Source of the DNA: an uncultured Rhodopila sp.
GTDB lineage: Bacteria > Pseudomonadota > Alphaproteobacteria > Acetobacterales > Acetobacteraceae
Assembly: GCA_903932145.1 (NCBI GenBank)
Contig: CAIZFE010000098.1
Coordinates: 186,001-250,000 of the forward strand
DNA length: 64,000 nt
Direction: 5' to 3'
Both the position numbers and the translations under genes were made by a program. Each line of letters starts with the position of its first letter. Within the stretch, counting starts at the first letter, position 1. Shown here one piece after another: positions 50,857 through 61,269 of the stretch. The notes below the pieces were generated by a model. The model worked only from the letters and a program-made list of their open reading frames with translations. It was not told where the DNA came from and did not search any database.

Positions 50857-51876
50857 TTAAGTCCTCGCCAGAGGCTGCATAATTTCGCGGAGCAGATCCG
50901 GCGTGACGTTCAGTTGCCCGATCTTCGCGGCGTTGTCGGCCAGATCGCGAAAGGCGAGTGCCATAAGCTGGGCGGGCTCCATTCCGACTGAGGCCAACGC
51001 CTGGAGAACCTTGGGATCGGCATCTGTGAAGGATCGCATCATCGCCGCGAGACCGTAGGCTTTCGCATCCGCTTCCTCGCGCGCATTAGCGGACGCCAGC
51101 GCGACAAGTGCCTTGTTCTGCTCTTCGAGGCCAGTCTTGCCGGCCATTTCTTCCTTTTGGATTTGAAGACGACGCTCCTGAACGGAGCGTTCGGCATCCA
51201 TTTGGGCCTCGCGCACTTGCCGTTTTTTGTTTTCAACGGCAATTTCGGTGGCAAGCTCGTTTTCCTTGATCGTCCGCTCCTGCTCAACCGCCGCATTGCG
51301 GCGGGCATAGATAGCCTCATCGGAGCGACGCAGCAGGGCTTCGCGGGCCTCTGCCTCCAGCGCCTTCGCGGTCTCGGGCTTCGGCTTCACAGCCAGCAGC
51401 GATAATCCCAGAAGCTCCAAGCCTAACGCCTCGATTGTCGGGTGACGTTGCAGCATGCCTGACACGCGCGCCACGAGCGCTTCGCCTGACGCAAGGACGT
51501 CTTTAAGCGGTAGCGCCTGGACCTCGGCCCGCATCGCCACTTGCACCTGGTCGATCAGCCGTTGGGACAATTTCTGCGGATCCTCCGACACATAAGCTCC
51601 CTTGGGGCCGAGCGTGAAGTTGAGCAGCGCGGCGGTTCGGCGCGGGTCCGCGACGCGAAAGGTGATCTGGCCCTGGACGGTCACATCCTGAAAATCGGCG
51701 GTGATCTGAGGAAAAATGAAGGGTTCGTTCACGCTGGCGGTCGGCACCATGACGATCGATGACGACGGCGCGAAATACCAAAAAGCCAGTCCGGCACCTT
51801 CCTGGCGGGTTTTACCGTTTCGATATTGGATCACGTACTGGGTCGGTTCTGTTTTGATAAAGCGGAATCCAAACAT
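50857..51876 (-). CDS. SPFH/band 7 domain protein
   Basis: The 339-residue product has an SPFH domain (residues ~20-190, e.g. ITADFQDVTVQGQITFRVAD and SQRLIDQVQVAMRAEVQALP) followed by a long charged coiled coil (~195-275, RRNAAVEQERTIKENELATE) and a helical end. No N-terminal membrane helix is evident, unlike stomatins. It is the first gene of a two-gene operon with the NAD-kinase-like gene. Such proteins form ring-like or scaffold assemblies. Confidence 0.87.
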   Translation of the reverse strand: MFGFRFIKTEPTQYVIQYRNGKTRQEGAGLAFWYFAPSSSIVMVPTASVNEPFIFPQITADFQDVTVQGQITFRVADPRRTAALLNFTLGPKGAYVSEDPQKLSQRLIDQVQVAMRAEVQALPLKDVLASGEALVARVSGMLQRHPTIEALGLELLGLSLLAVKPKPETAKALEAEAREALLRRSDEAIYARRNAAVEQERTIKENELATEIAVENKKRQVREAQMDAERSVQERRLQIQKEEMAGKTGLEEQNKALVALASANAREEADAKAYGLAAMMRSFTDADPKVLQALASVGMEPAQLMALAFRDLADNAAKIGQLNVTPDLLREIMQPLART

Positions 51877-51932
51877 GCTCGTCTCCTGCTGCTGACAGTC
51901 GCATGACCGTCCGTGACAGGTAGTGAACGATA

Positions 51933-51955
51933 GTTAGTGTATTTTGTCAACTAAG
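51933..51955. promoter_or_regulatory. Candidate NrtR operator between nrtR and the SPFH operon
   Basis: GTTAGTG and AACTAAG form an imperfect inverted repeat around an AT-rich centre. A second pair, TAGTGAAC (51921-51928) and GTTCACACTA (51966-51975), encloses it. The position between divergent starts (51876 and 52003) suits a shared, autoregulated operator. Known NrtR sites have the same TTAGT...ACTAA style, but I cannot match them exactly. Confidence 0.5.
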
Positions 51956-52002
51956 TTATTGGGTAGTTCACACTAAGCTGTCGGTGGGCTAGGGTGGTGG
52001 TC

Positions 52003-52698
52003 ATGACGAACCCCCAAATGCCCTACCCAAGACCGATCGCGACGGTCGATCTGGTCATTGTTGCGCTAACGGAGGCCGGTCTGGAGGTTCTCCTCACGCG
52101 CAGAGACATCGAACCCTACGCGGGCGAATGGGCGCTGCCCGGTGGCTGGATCCATATTGATAAGGATATCGACCTGGAAGCGGCGGCCTGCCGTGTTCTG
52201 AGGGAGAAGACGGGGGTCGAAACGCCCTATCTCGAACAACTGGAGACCTTCGGAAGCGCGGGCCGGGACCCTCGTGGCTGGAGCATCAGCGTTTCCTATG
52301 TCTCGCTGATCGCCACCAACCAGATGAGGCTGCCGGCGGCCGAGCACAGGACAGACGTTGCCTGGACCGCCGTCACAGACGATACGGTTGCGGTACCGTT
52401 GTCGTTCGACCACGCAAAGATTGTAAAGTCCGCGCTCACGCGCCTGCGGAACAAGGTTGAGTATTCCACGCTGCCAGTTCACCTGTTGCCGTCAGGGTTC
52501 ACCCTTACCGAACTGCAAGCGGTCTATGAGCGGATACTTGGTCGCCGAATTGATAAGTCGGCATTTCGCAAACGGATCGCCGAGGTCGATTTCGTGGAAC
52601 CGGTGTTTGGAGAAATGCGCCGGGCCAGCAATCGGCCGGCCCAGATCTATCGGGTTAAGGCAGGGCGGTCCACGATCCTGTTCGACCGGACTTTGTGA
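52003..52698 (+). CDS. nrtR: NrtR-type Nudix transcriptional regulator
   Basis: The 231-residue product has an N-terminal Nudix-like domain (LTRRDIEPYAGEWALPGGWI, then LEAAACRVLREKTGVETPYL) whose Nudix box is degraded, as in NrtR sensors that bind ADP-ribose without cleaving it well. The C-terminal winged helix (SGFTLTELQAVYERILGRRI to NRPAQIYRVK) binds DNA. NrtR represses NAD biosynthesis or salvage genes. ATG 52003 is chosen over GTG 51994. It faces the SPFH/NAD-kinase-like operon. Confidence 0.9.
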   Translation: MTNPQMPYPRPIATVDLVIVALTEAGLEVLLTRRDIEPYAGEWALPGGWIHIDKDIDLEAAACRVLREKTGVETPYLEQLETFGSAGRDPRGWSISVSYVSLIATNQMRLPAAEHRTDVAWTAVTDDTVAVPLSFDHAKIVKSALTRLRNKVEYSTLPVHLLPSGFTLTELQAVYERILGRRIDKSAFRKRIAEVDFVEPVFGEMRRASNRPAQIYRVKAGRSTILFDRTL

Positions 52699-52930
52699 TT
52701 CGGCCGAGGCGTCCAGAAGTTGGGTTTGCGAGCGGGGCTAATCCGCAAGACGGATTGATATCAAACTCATCTGGCCAGACCTTGATCCCCAACAAGCCGT
52801 TCAGTACCTGTCCACCTCGCGGGCGAACGGCTCCCTCACAGACAATCAAATAAGCAATGAAAACGGCCGTAAACCACCCCCGGGACGTCTTCGGTGGTTT
52901 CCGTCGGCGCGCTCAGCCAATTCGAAAGGC

Positions 52931-53182
52931 TTACGCCGTCTCGCGGGCGCCGATCATCGTGCCGGCAAGGGCGCCTAATACGGCCACGATGGTCTGGCTC
53001 ATCGGAGAATAGGACCAGCCGGCGATCGCGAACACAACTCCGCCTGAGACAGCCGCCATCAGCCCAACCGTGGTGCCACCCAGCACGATCCGCGAGAACC
53101 GGCTGGAATGGGGATCTGAAGCTAAAACTCTGACTTTCGCCACGACCACACGCTCCTGGATTCTGACAAGGCTGGCTTTCAT
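52931..53182 (-). CDS. Small membrane protein, 83 aa
   Basis: ATG 53182 gives MKASLVRIQERVVVAKVRVL followed by two hydrophobic helices (IVLGGTTVGLMAAVSGGVVF and SQTIVAVLGALAGTMIG). The ribosome site is weak and the start uncertain (the frame is open to 53272). No family is recognised. It precedes ftsK's end on the same strand by about 84 bases. Confidence 0.45.
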   Translation of the reverse strand: MKASLVRIQERVVVAKVRVLASDPHSSRFSRIVLGGTTVGLMAAVSGGVVFAIAGWSYSPMSQTIVAVLGALAGTMIGARETA

Positions 53183-53265
53183 TCGCCAGCAAAACAAGAC
53201 GTGGTGCGTCCGTCCGCCATATTCAACATCGTGCGCTGCTGAAACGCCTTCCTCAGCCCCCTCGA

Positions 53266-55743
53266 TCAGCAATCCATGTCGTCGTTGTTGGTCCGCCGAA
53301 CCAATATTTCGCGCTTGCCCACATGGTTCGCGGCACCGACGATGCCTTCCTTCTCCATCTGCTCGATCAGCTTGGCGGCCTTGTTGTAGCCGATGTTCAG
53401 GTGCCGCTGGATGAACGACGTGGAGGCTTTCCCCTCGCGCGCCACCACCGCCACCGCCTGGTCGAACAGGCTTTTGTCCCCGTCGCTGGCACCCGCGATG
53501 CCGGACATGCCCTGGTCGGACTCGCCGCCACCGGCCCCTTCGACCGGTTCGGTGACCTCATCCAGATACGCCGGTTCGCCCTGCTCGCGCAGATACGCGA
53601 CGACTTTCTCGACTTCCTCGTCCGAGACGAACGGGCCGTGCACGCGGGTCACCCGGCCGCCACCCTGCATGAACAGCATGTCGCCCTGACCCAACAACTG
53701 TTCGGCGCCTTGTTCGCCCAGGATGGTGCGGCTGTCGAACTTGCTGATCACCTGGAAGCTGATTCGGGTCGGGAAGTTTGCCTTGATGGTGCCGGTGATC
53801 ACGTCCACCGATGGTCGCTGAGTCGCCATGATCACGTGAATGCCGGCGGCGCGGGCCATCTGCGCCAGCCGTTGAATGGTCTGCTCGATCTCCTTGCCGG
53901 CGACCATCATCAGATCGGCCATCTCGTCCACGATCACCACGATGAACGGCAGGGCTTCCAGTGCCAGCGGCTGCTCCTCGAACATCGGGCGGCCGGTGTC
54001 GGGATCGAAGCCGGTCTGCACTTTGCGGGTCAGGACCTCACCTTTGGCCCGCGCCTCGGCGACGCGATCGTTGAAGCCCCCGATGTTGCGGACGCCCAGT
54101 TGCGACATGGCGCGGTAGCGGCGTTCCATCTCGCGCACGGTCCATTTCAGAGCGGACACCGCCTTCGCGGGTTCGGTCACGACGGGAGCCATCAGATGCG
54201 GAATGCCCTCATAAATCGACAATTCCAGCATCTTCGGGTCGATCAGGATCAGCCGGCACTGGTCGGGCGACAGGCGATACAGCAACGACAGAATCATCGC
54301 GTTGACGCCGACGGACTTACCTGATCCGGTGGTGCCGGCGATCATCAGGTGAGGCATCCGCGCCAGATCGGCGACGATCGCCTTGCCGCTGATGTCCTTG
54401 CCCAAGGCCAGCGACAACCGGCCGGTGTTTTTCAGCACCTCTTCGCTCGACAGAATTTCGCTCAGATAAACAGTTTCGCGTTTGCTGTTCGGCACCTCGA
54501 TGCCGATGACGTTGCGCCCCGACACCGTGGCGATCCGCACCGCGGTGACGGACAGGCTGCGGGCGATGTCGTCGGCCAAGCCGATGACGCGGGCGCTGCG
54601 AATGCCGGGGGCCGGGACGAGTTCGTACAGCGTGACGACCGGCCCGGGGCGAATTTCGACGATTTCCCCCTGCACGCCATAGTCGGACAGCACGGTTTCC
54701 AACAGCCGCGCGTTGGCTTGCAGAGATTCCTCGCTGGGGCCGGTGCTGGCGCGGTGGGGCGGTTCGGTCAGCAAATCCAGTGGCGGAAACGCCCAGCCGG
54801 CGTCCGGCAAGGGCAGGCTTTGCTGCTGCGGCTTGCGCGGCGGCAGTGGCGGGGCGGCCGGCTTCACCGCACGAACCGGCGGCGCGGCGAACAGGGCAGC
54901 CTCAGCCGGCGCCGGATCGGCCGGCCTGGACGCTTTAGGCGACTCCACCGGCGGAACGCTCCGCTGCACGACCGGCCGCGGACGCAGGAATGGTTCGGCT
55001 GGCGCTTCCGGTTCAAGGCCGGGCGTGCGGTTGACAAGACCCGCCAGCCAGCCCGAAGCGCCGCCGGTGCCACCCGTGCCGCGTGACAAGACCCCGACCG
55101 CGTCGCGTCCCCCCGAGACCGAAAACCGCGCCGCAACCCGAGCCGCTCGGCCGGCCGTACTCCATTCTGAGCGAGAAAGTCCGAGGGACAACAATCCCAG
55201 CACCAGCGCCAGGACGGTGCTGAGCAGCCAAATCGTGGCGGCGCCGACAACGCCGAACAGCGATTGTCCGGCCGCGAGTTCGGCGTGGCTGACGACCAGA
55301 CCGATCGAGCCGCCCAACCCCGCCATCACTGGCCAGGGCCGATGGGCGGCCGGCAAAACCGAGATCGCCCCTGCCAATAGCGGCAACGAGGCCAGTAACG
55401 CCGCCAGCCGGCCACCAAAGCTGCCCAGCCCGCGATGAGAAGCGATGCGCCAGCACCAGGTCAGCATGGCGATCCCCGGTAAGGCGCCGAAAATCCCGAA
55501 TCCTTGCAACAGCATATCGGCCAACGTGGCGCCAACCGGACCCGCGAGGTTGGTCACATGGTGTGTCGTAGCGGTATTCATCGAAGGGTCACGCGGGTCG
55601 TAGGTGACCAGCGCGACCAGGATCGCGAGGCCCAGCAGTCCCAGCAGCAAGCCGCCGAATTCGGCGCTGCGCTGGCTCATTAACGCCTTGACGGCGGGTG
55701 AAGCGAATTTCCGGGATTCCAGTGTCGGCGATCGGGCGGCCAT
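53266..55743 (-). CDS. ftsK: DNA translocase FtsK
   Basis: FtsK pumps chromosome DNA at the division septum and aids dimer resolution. The 825-residue product has four to five N-terminal membrane helices (LGLLGLAILVALVTYDPRDP onward), a Pro/Ala-rich linker (about 240-320), and the motor domain with Walker A AGTTGSGKSVGVNAMI and Walker B PFIVVIVDEMADLMM. The C-terminal winged-helix gamma domain (FIQRHLNIGYNKAAKLIEQM) reads KOPS sequences. Complete. Confidence 0.97.
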   Translation of the reverse strand: MAARSPTLESRKFASPAVKALMSQRSAEFGGLLLGLLGLAILVALVTYDPRDPSMNTATTHHVTNLAGPVGATLADMLLQGFGIFGALPGIAMLTWCWRIASHRGLGSFGGRLAALLASLPLLAGAISVLPAAHRPWPVMAGLGGSIGLVVSHAELAAGQSLFGVVGAATIWLLSTVLALVLGLLSLGLSRSEWSTAGRAARVAARFSVSGGRDAVGVLSRGTGGTGGASGWLAGLVNRTPGLEPEAPAEPFLRPRPVVQRSVPPVESPKASRPADPAPAEAALFAAPPVRAVKPAAPPLPPRKPQQQSLPLPDAGWAFPPLDLLTEPPHRASTGPSEESLQANARLLETVLSDYGVQGEIVEIRPGPVVTLYELVPAPGIRSARVIGLADDIARSLSVTAVRIATVSGRNVIGIEVPNSKRETVYLSEILSSEEVLKNTGRLSLALGKDISGKAIVADLARMPHLMIAGTTGSGKSVGVNAMILSLLYRLSPDQCRLILIDPKMLELSIYEGIPHLMAPVVTEPAKAVSALKWTVREMERRYRAMSQLGVRNIGGFNDRVAEARAKGEVLTRKVQTGFDPDTGRPMFEEQPLALEALPFIVVIVDEMADLMMVAGKEIEQTIQRLAQMARAAGIHVIMATQRPSVDVITGTIKANFPTRISFQVISKFDSRTILGEQGAEQLLGQGDMLFMQGGGRVTRVHGPFVSDEEVEKVVAYLREQGEPAYLDEVTEPVEGAGGGESDQGMSGIAGASDGDKSLFDQAVAVVAREGKASTSFIQRHLNIGYNKAAKLIEQMEKEGIVGAANHVGKREILVRRTNNDDMDC

Positions 55744-55880
55744 TGGTCCTGCTCACATGCTTACGGCATCGGACGAAGTATAGCGGCGAACCCTCTGATA
55801 AATGAAGTACCATCAACACCACCCTTCCCGGGCGGGCTGCAAGTGGTAGAACGCCGTCATTGACGAGAAGGAACAGTTAT

Positions 55881-57878
55881 ATGGATGCGGTCACGACTCC
55901 CGCCCCAAGGTTGCTGGCGAATGCGCTGCGCTTTTTGGCGATTGATGCGGTAGAGGCGGCGAAGTCCGGTCACCCCGGTATGCCGATGGGGATGGCGGAC
56001 ATAGCCGAGGTGCTGTGGCGGCACCACATGCGGCACAATCCCGCCGATCCGGCATGGCCGAATCGTGACCGGTTCGTGCTGTCGAACGGGCACGGATCGA
56101 TGCTGCTGTACGGGCTGCTGCACCTGACCGGGTACGATCTGCCGATCGAGGAACTGCGGAATTTTCGCCAGTTGCACTCCAAGACCCCCGGGCATCCGGA
56201 GCATGGCCTGACGCCTGGCGTTGAAACCACCACCGGCCCACTGGGTCAGGGGCTGGCGACGGCGGTTGGCATGGCGCTGGCGGAACAGCAACTCGCGCAC
56301 GCGTTCAACCGCGGCGAGCATGCGATCGTCGATCACCGCACGTTCGTGTTCTGCGGCGATGGCTGCCTGATGGAGGGGATCTCGCACGAGGCATGCTCCT
56401 TCGCCGGAACCATGAAGCTGGAGAAGCTGGTCGTTTTCTACGACGACAACGGCATTTCCATCGACGGGCATGTGGACGGCTGGTTCAACGACGATACGCC
56501 CAAGCGGTTTGAGGCGTACGGCTGGCGGGTGATTCGGGACGTGGACGGGCACGACCTGGTGGCGCTGGCGGCGGCAATGGACGAAGCGGTGACCCCCTGT
56601 GGCCGGCCGACGTTGGTGTGCTGTAAGACGGTGATCGGCTATGGCGCGCCGAAGCTGGCCGGGACGCACGATGCGCACGGCGCGCCGTTGGGTGCGACGG
56701 AAGCGGCGGCGACCCGGGCGGCCTTGGGCTGGTCATATCCGCCCTTCGAAATCCCGGCCGACATCAAGGCCACCTGGGATGCCAGGGATGCCGGCGCGTC
56801 GCGGCAGGCGGAGTGGGAGGTTGGATTTGCGGCTTACGCCGTCGCTTTCCCGGCCGAGGCCGCCGAATTCCGCCGCCGGGTTATCGGTGCGTTGCCTGTC
56901 GATTTCGCCGCGAAAGCGGATGCGGCGGTGACCGAGGCGGGTGCTCTGACCGACGCCATCGCTACCCGCAAAGCCTCGCAGAACGCCATCACCGCGTTCG
57001 CTCCGTTCCTGCCGGAGTTCTTTGGCGGATCGGCCGATCTGACCGGGTCCAATCTGACGAACTGGAAAGGCTGCGTCTCCATCGAGCACGGCAAGGCCGG
57101 CAACTACATGCATTACGGCGTGCGTGAGTTCGGCATGGCGGCGATGATGAACGGTATCGCGCTGCACGGCGGGTTCATCCCGTTCGGCGGCACGTTCCTG
57201 GTGTTCGCCGATTATGCTCGTAATGCGATCCGGCTGGCGGCGCTGATGGGACTGCGTTCCATTTACGTGCTGACGCATGACAGCATCGGATTGGGCGAGG
57301 ATGGCCCGACGCATCAGCCGGTGGAGCACGCGGCCTCGCTGCGGCTGATCCCCGGCCTGGATGTGTGGCGCCCGTGCGACATGCTGGAAACGGCGGTGGC
57401 ATGGCGGTGCGCACTGGAACGGTCGAATGGTCCGGCCGCGCTGTTGTTGTCGCGGCAGAACTGCCCGCAACATGGCGGTGGCCTGGATCGGGCCGCGCAG
57501 GTGGCCAGGGGTGGCTATGTGCTGTCGGACGTGGATGGGACGCCGGATGTGGTGCTGATCGCGACGGGGTCGGAGATCGCCATCACCACCGGCGCGCGTG
57601 ATCTGTTGGCGGCGCGCGGCGTGAAGGCTCGGGTTGTGTCGATGCCGTGTTCCGATCTGTTCGACCGGCAGGACAAGGCGTGGCGGGATTCCGTTCTGCC
57701 GCCGGGCGTTCGCCGCGTGGCGGTGGAGGCCGGAGCGACGATGTCCTGGTATAAGTATGTCGGGCTGGAGGGCGCGGTGGTAGGCCTCGACCGGTTTGGC
57801 GAGTCCGCGCCGGGTCCGGCGTTGCTGAAGTATTTCGGCTTCACGGCGGAGCATGTGGCGGAGATCGCCGCCGGCTGA
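55881..57878 (+). CDS. tkt: Transketolase
   Basis: Tkt moves two-carbon units between sugar phosphates using thiamine pyrophosphate. The 665-residue product has [20 protein letters not shown], the TPP/Mg motif [18 protein letters not shown], the pyrimidine-domain [20 protein letters not shown] and the C-terminal [20 protein letters not shown] 55881 has AAGGA 9 bases upstream. With zwf at 36.5 kb it supports an active pentose phosphate pathway. Divergent from ftsK. Confidence 0.96.
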   Translation: MDAVTTPAPRLLANALRFLAIDAVEAAKSGHPGMPMGMADIAEVLWRHHMRHNPADPAWPNRDRFVLSNGHGSMLLYGLLHLTGYDLPIEELRNFRQLHSKTPGHPEHGLTPGVETTTGPLGQGLATAVGMALAEQQLAHAFNRGEHAIVDHRTFVFCGDGCLMEGISHEACSFAGTMKLEKLVVFYDDNGISIDGHVDGWFNDDTPKRFEAYGWRVIRDVDGHDLVALAAAMDEAVTPCGRPTLVCCKTVIGYGAPKLAGTHDAHGAPLGATEAAATRAALGWSYPPFEIPADIKATWDARDAGASRQAEWEVGFAAYAVAFPAEAAEFRRRVIGALPVDFAAKADAAVTEAGALTDAIATRKASQNAITAFAPFLPEFFGGSADLTGSNLTNWKGCVSIEHGKAGNYMHYGVREFGMAAMMNGIALHGGFIPFGGTFLVFADYARNAIRLAALMGLRSIYVLTHDSIGLGEDGPTHQPVEHAASLRLIPGLDVWRPCDMLETAVAWRCALERSNGPAALLLSRQNCPQHGGGLDRAAQVARGGYVLSDVDGTPDVVLIATGSEIAITTGARDLLAARGVKARVVSMPCSDLFDRQDKAWRDSVLPPGVRRVAVEAGATMSWYKYVGLEGAVVGLDRFGESAPGPALLKYFGFTAEHVAEIAAG

Positions 57879-58378
57879 TCGCTTCGCCCTTATAGACGTG
57901 TCCGGCCTTGCAGGCAGGCCGGACAAAGCGCTGCCGATTGTCGCGTCACAGTGCGCTGTTTGGCCGATGTGATTTCGGTAAGACAGTTGGGTTACAATTC
58001 AACGTCGGGGTAGAACTTCCCATCGTCATGTCCGTATCCGTCTGTAGCTCTTCTTGTTCCGGGGTGCTGGGGTGGGGCAATTGGGCGCCGTAATGACCTA
58101 AAATGGACTTTGGCCGCACTGTTACGACCAATCATAATTATAATTATACAATGCAATTGTTCTATCGAAGCGGTGGGCGGATTGCTCCGCCCGCCCCTTG
58201 AACCAATATCTTATGCCATCCCGGGTTCGTCCTGACGCGCGCGGATCGTCCTCGTATCGTCATGGTGCGCGAAGGCGCACCATCCATGTCTTTGTTTAGT
58301 CTAAAAAAACGTGGATGCCGACCTTCGCCGGCATGACGGGATGTTCTGGCAGAGAGCCGATATTAACGTGGGCTTATT
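57879..58378. other. tkt to glycine-rich gene spacer, 500 bases
   Basis: No gene is supported. It holds the tkt hairpin (57899-57925), an AT-rich palindromic patch ATAATTATAATTAT (58134-58147), and a 9-base-stem hairpin ATGGTGCGC/GCGCACCAT with a GAAG loop (58262-58283) that looks like another dispersed intergenic repeat. Confidence 0.6.
57899..57925 (+). terminator. Hairpin after tkt
   Basis: TGTCCGGCCT and AGGCCGGACA form a 10-base GC-rich stem with a 7-base loop 20 bases after the tkt stop. No T-run follows, so strength is uncertain. Confidence 0.6.
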
Positions 58379-58729
58379 TTACTGGGACTTCCCGGTCGCG
58401 GCACCATCGGCCGGTGCGGGCGCTGCCGCGGCCGGAGCAGCCGGAGCTTCTGCCGCCGCCGGAGCTGGTGCCGCTGGAGCCGCCGCCGCCGGGGCTGGCG
58501 TCGCTGGAGCCGCCGCCTTGCCACCGCCCATGCCGGGCATGCCAGCCATTCCGGGCATGCCGGCCATCCCGCCGCCGCCACCGCCAGCACCGCCGCCGCC
58601 GCCCATACCGCCGCCAGCGCCACCGCCCATACCGCCGCCGGCGCCGGCGCCTTGGGCGAATGCCCCCGACATCGGTGCCGCCGCCAGGGCCAGCACCAGC
58701 GCGAGAGAAGTCATATGTCGAAGTGTCAT
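58379..58729 (-). CDS. Glycine-rich secreted protein
   Basis: ATG 58729 has GGAG 6 bases upstream. The 116-residue product begins with a signal peptide (TSLALVLALAAAPMSGAFAQ), then a Gly/Met-rich low-complexity stretch with GMGGG and GMAGMPGMAG repeats, then an Ala/Pro-rich tail. No domain. Similar Gly-rich secreted proteins exist in many proteobacteria; a structural or adhesive role is possible. The plus-strand frame over it is a shadow of the GC-rich repeats. Confidence 0.65.
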   Translation of the reverse strand: MTLRHMTSLALVLALAAAPMSGAFAQGAGAGGGMGGGAGGGMGGGGGAGGGGGGMAGMPGMAGMPGMGGGKAAAPATPAPAAAAPAAPAPAAAEAPAAPAAAAPAPADGAATGKSQ

Positions 58730-59018
58730 TAATACTCCTGTAACAGTTTCGCCGCTGGCGGGCAGCGTCAGGGGGTCCAACGCCGCGGGCCGCGAAGGCA
58801 TCAGGCATCACGCGGAATCGGTAACCATGTCAAGGCGGACCGGCTGTTGGGTTGCCGGACAATCCGCAGTCCATGGCTTCGCCGAAGGTGCCCGGGCAGA
58901 TACGCAAGCCGACCTGTCTTTTGAAACGATACGACGTACCGGCATGACCGCTGCGGTTGCGCCGAATAGGCCGGTCTGGCGTGGCACCCGTCCACGCCAC
59001 CACCGGGTGCAATCGGCC

Positions 59019-61259
59019 TTATACGGCCGCCGCCCCTTGCATGGCCTGCCACAAACGTTCCTGCGTAAACGGCATCGCCGGCAAATCACGGCCGCCCAGA
59101 GCATTCGCGACCGCGCTGGTGACCGCGCACAATGCACCGGTTGTTCCGGCCTCGCCGATCCCTTTCACGCCCAGGGGGTTGAACGGCGACGGCGTGTTGC
59201 ATTCCAGCACGCGATAATGCGGAAAATCATGGGCACGAGGTAACGTGTAATCCATCAGGCTGGCCGCATAGGGCTGGCCCGATTCGGCATCGATCACCGA
59301 ATCCTCACCCAGAACCTCGCCAACGCCCTGGGCGATACCACCCTGGATCTGCGCTTCGGCGGCCTGATGGTCGATGGTAACGCCAGCGTCATCGACCGCC
59401 AGATACCGGGTCAGGATCGTCGCGCCGGTTTCCGGGTCCATCGCGACCTCCGCAATATGGCAGCCCGACGCAAAGGCGTTGGTCGGCATCACGCGACCGG
59501 TTTCGGTCATCGGTTCATCCAGTAAATCGACCAAACGGCAAACCGCCGTCCCATCGGTTCGGCAAACCGTTTCGTCGGCCAGATGCAGGTCCTCCGGCGC
59601 ACAATTCGCACGCAGGGCGGCCATCGTCCTTAATCGCAACGACAACGCGTCGGCCGCCATCGCGACGGCGCTGCCGGCGGCGATGGTGCTGCGCGAGGCG
59701 TACGACCCGGCCCCCGACAACACCGTTTCGGGATCGGAGGCCACCAGTTCGACCGTGATCTCGGGCAATCCCAACCGAGGACCCGCCACCAGGGCGAAGG
59801 TCCGCGCATGCGACTGTCCGGTACTCGCCGTTACAGTCTCGATCCTCAGCGCCGCTCGGCCTTTGATGGCGGACACGGTCAACGCCGCCTCATCCGGTGC
59901 CCCGCCGCCGCCGGAGACCTCGATAAACAGAGTCATACCACGTCCCAGCCTGGATCCGGACGCCGCCTGACGCGCGTCGAAGTTGTCCCAATCGGAGGCA
60001 TCCCGAGCCATCTGCATCATGCGGGAAAAATCGCCGCTGTCGTAACGGGCGCCATTCGGCAAAGTCCAGGGAAACGCCTCGAACGGTATGATATTGCGCT
60101 CGCGCAAAACGAAGGGGTCGATGTTCAGGCGTTGCGACGCGACATCGACCAGACGCTCCACCAGCAGCGCCATTTCGGGCCGGCCGGCGCCGCGATACGG
60201 GCCGGTGGGAACGGCGTTCGTGTGCATCATACGGAACACCGCGTGCGCTGCCGGAATCGCATAACATCCCGTCAAAGACTGCAACGGATTGTTGATATTG
60301 GCGAACACTGAGACAGGCGTGATGTAGGCGCCGAGATCCGCGTCATAGGCCATCGACAACGCGGTAAAGCGTCCCGCCTCGTCCACCGCCAACCGTCCGC
60401 GCACCCGCACACCGCGGCCCTGGATATCGGTCAGAAACGATTCGCCACGCGTGCCATGCCAGGCTACCGGACGGCCGGTCAGGCGGGCCGCCAGCATGAC
60501 GGCGGCATACTCCGGATAGGCAATGTTCCGGGGGCCGAAGCCGCCGCCAACCTCGCCGCCCAGCACCCGGAAACGATCCGGCGGCAGTCCGAACACGCCG
60601 GCGAAATCCCGCCGCATCTCATTGACGCCCTGATGCGGCGCGCGGATCACATAGACTCCGGCCTCGGCGTCCCACCAGGCGGCAGCGGCCCGTGGTTCCA
60701 TCGTGACCGGAGCCAGGCGGGGCAGAAAAATCTCGGTTTCGATCACCATCGCGGCAGCTTCCATCGCGGCCTCCACCGCCTCGGCGTCTCCCGCGACATG
60801 GGTCAACGCGACGTTGCCGGTCGGATAAACCAGGTGGGCGTCGTCGGCCAGACCGATCGCCGCCGGCAGTGACTCGTAATCGACAAACACCGCCTCCGCC
60901 GCGTCCAGCGCCTGCGCCTGCGTGTCGGCGATCACGCAGGCCACCGCCTCGCCCGGATGCCGCACGATATCCGAGGCCAGAACGGGCCGGAACGGAATGA
61001 TCAGGCCGTTTCCGATACGGTCAATAACCGGGAAGTTGCCGAGGCCGGCGCAATCCTGCCCGGTCAGCACCCGCACGACACCGGGCATCGCGGCCGCGTC
61101 TGTCGTATCGATCGAAACGACTTTGGCATGGGCGTGCGGGCTGCGAACGAACGCCGCGAACGCCGCCCCCTCGAACCGCTCATCCGCCGTATAACGGCCC
61201 AAACCACGCAGTTTCCTCAGCCGCTCGGTTTCCGCCTGCGGCAATTCCGTCCTGTCCAT
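59019..61259 (-). CDS. Xanthine dehydrogenase-family molybdopterin-binding subunit
   Basis: The 746-residue product is the large, molybdenum-cofactor subunit of the xanthine oxidase family: GRYTADERFEGAAFAAFVRS at the start, LGGEVGGGFGPRNIAYPEYA, PYRGAGRPEMALLVERLVD and the catalytic Glu region VKGIGEAGTTGALCAVTSAV. The substrate is a hydroxylatable N-heterocycle, aldehyde or CO-like compound, not identifiable here. ATG 61259 has AAGG nearby. The small FAD and 2Fe-2S subunits, normally next to it, are absent from the window. Its neighbour is an MFS transporter on the same strand. Confidence 0.9.
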   Translation of the reverse strand: MDRTELPQAETERLRKLRGLGRYTADERFEGAAFAAFVRSPHAHAKVVSIDTTDAAAMPGVVRVLTGQDCAGLGNFPVIDRIGNGLIIPFRPVLASDIVRHPGEAVACVIADTQAQALDAAEAVFVDYESLPAAIGLADDAHLVYPTGNVALTHVAGDAEAVEAAMEAAAMVIETEIFLPRLAPVTMEPRAAAAWWDAEAGVYVIRAPHQGVNEMRRDFAGVFGLPPDRFRVLGGEVGGGFGPRNIAYPEYAAVMLAARLTGRPVAWHGTRGESFLTDIQGRGVRVRGRLAVDEAGRFTALSMAYDADLGAYITPVSVFANINNPLQSLTGCYAIPAAHAVFRMMHTNAVPTGPYRGAGRPEMALLVERLVDVASQRLNIDPFVLRERNIIPFEAFPWTLPNGARYDSGDFSRMMQMARDASDWDNFDARQAASGSRLGRGMTLFIEVSGGGGAPDEAALTVSAIKGRAALRIETVTASTGQSHARTFALVAGPRLGLPEITVELVASDPETVLSGAGSYASRSTIAAGSAVAMAADALSLRLRTMAALRANCAPEDLHLADETVCRTDGTAVCRLVDLLDEPMTETGRVMPTNAFASGCHIAEVAMDPETGATILTRYLAVDDAGVTIDHQAAEAQIQGGIAQGVGEVLGEDSVIDAESGQPYAASLMDYTLPRAHDFPHYRVLECNTPSPFNPLGVKGIGEAGTTGALCAVTSAVANALGGRDLPAMPFTQERLWQAMQGAAAV

Positions 61260-61269
61260 CTGCCAACCT

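Noticed and set aside
58311-59243. 310-codon plus-strand frame over the glycine-rich gene
   Set aside because: Ala/Pro repeat text is the complement of the Gly/Ala-rich secreted protein, which has a signal peptide and ribosome site.
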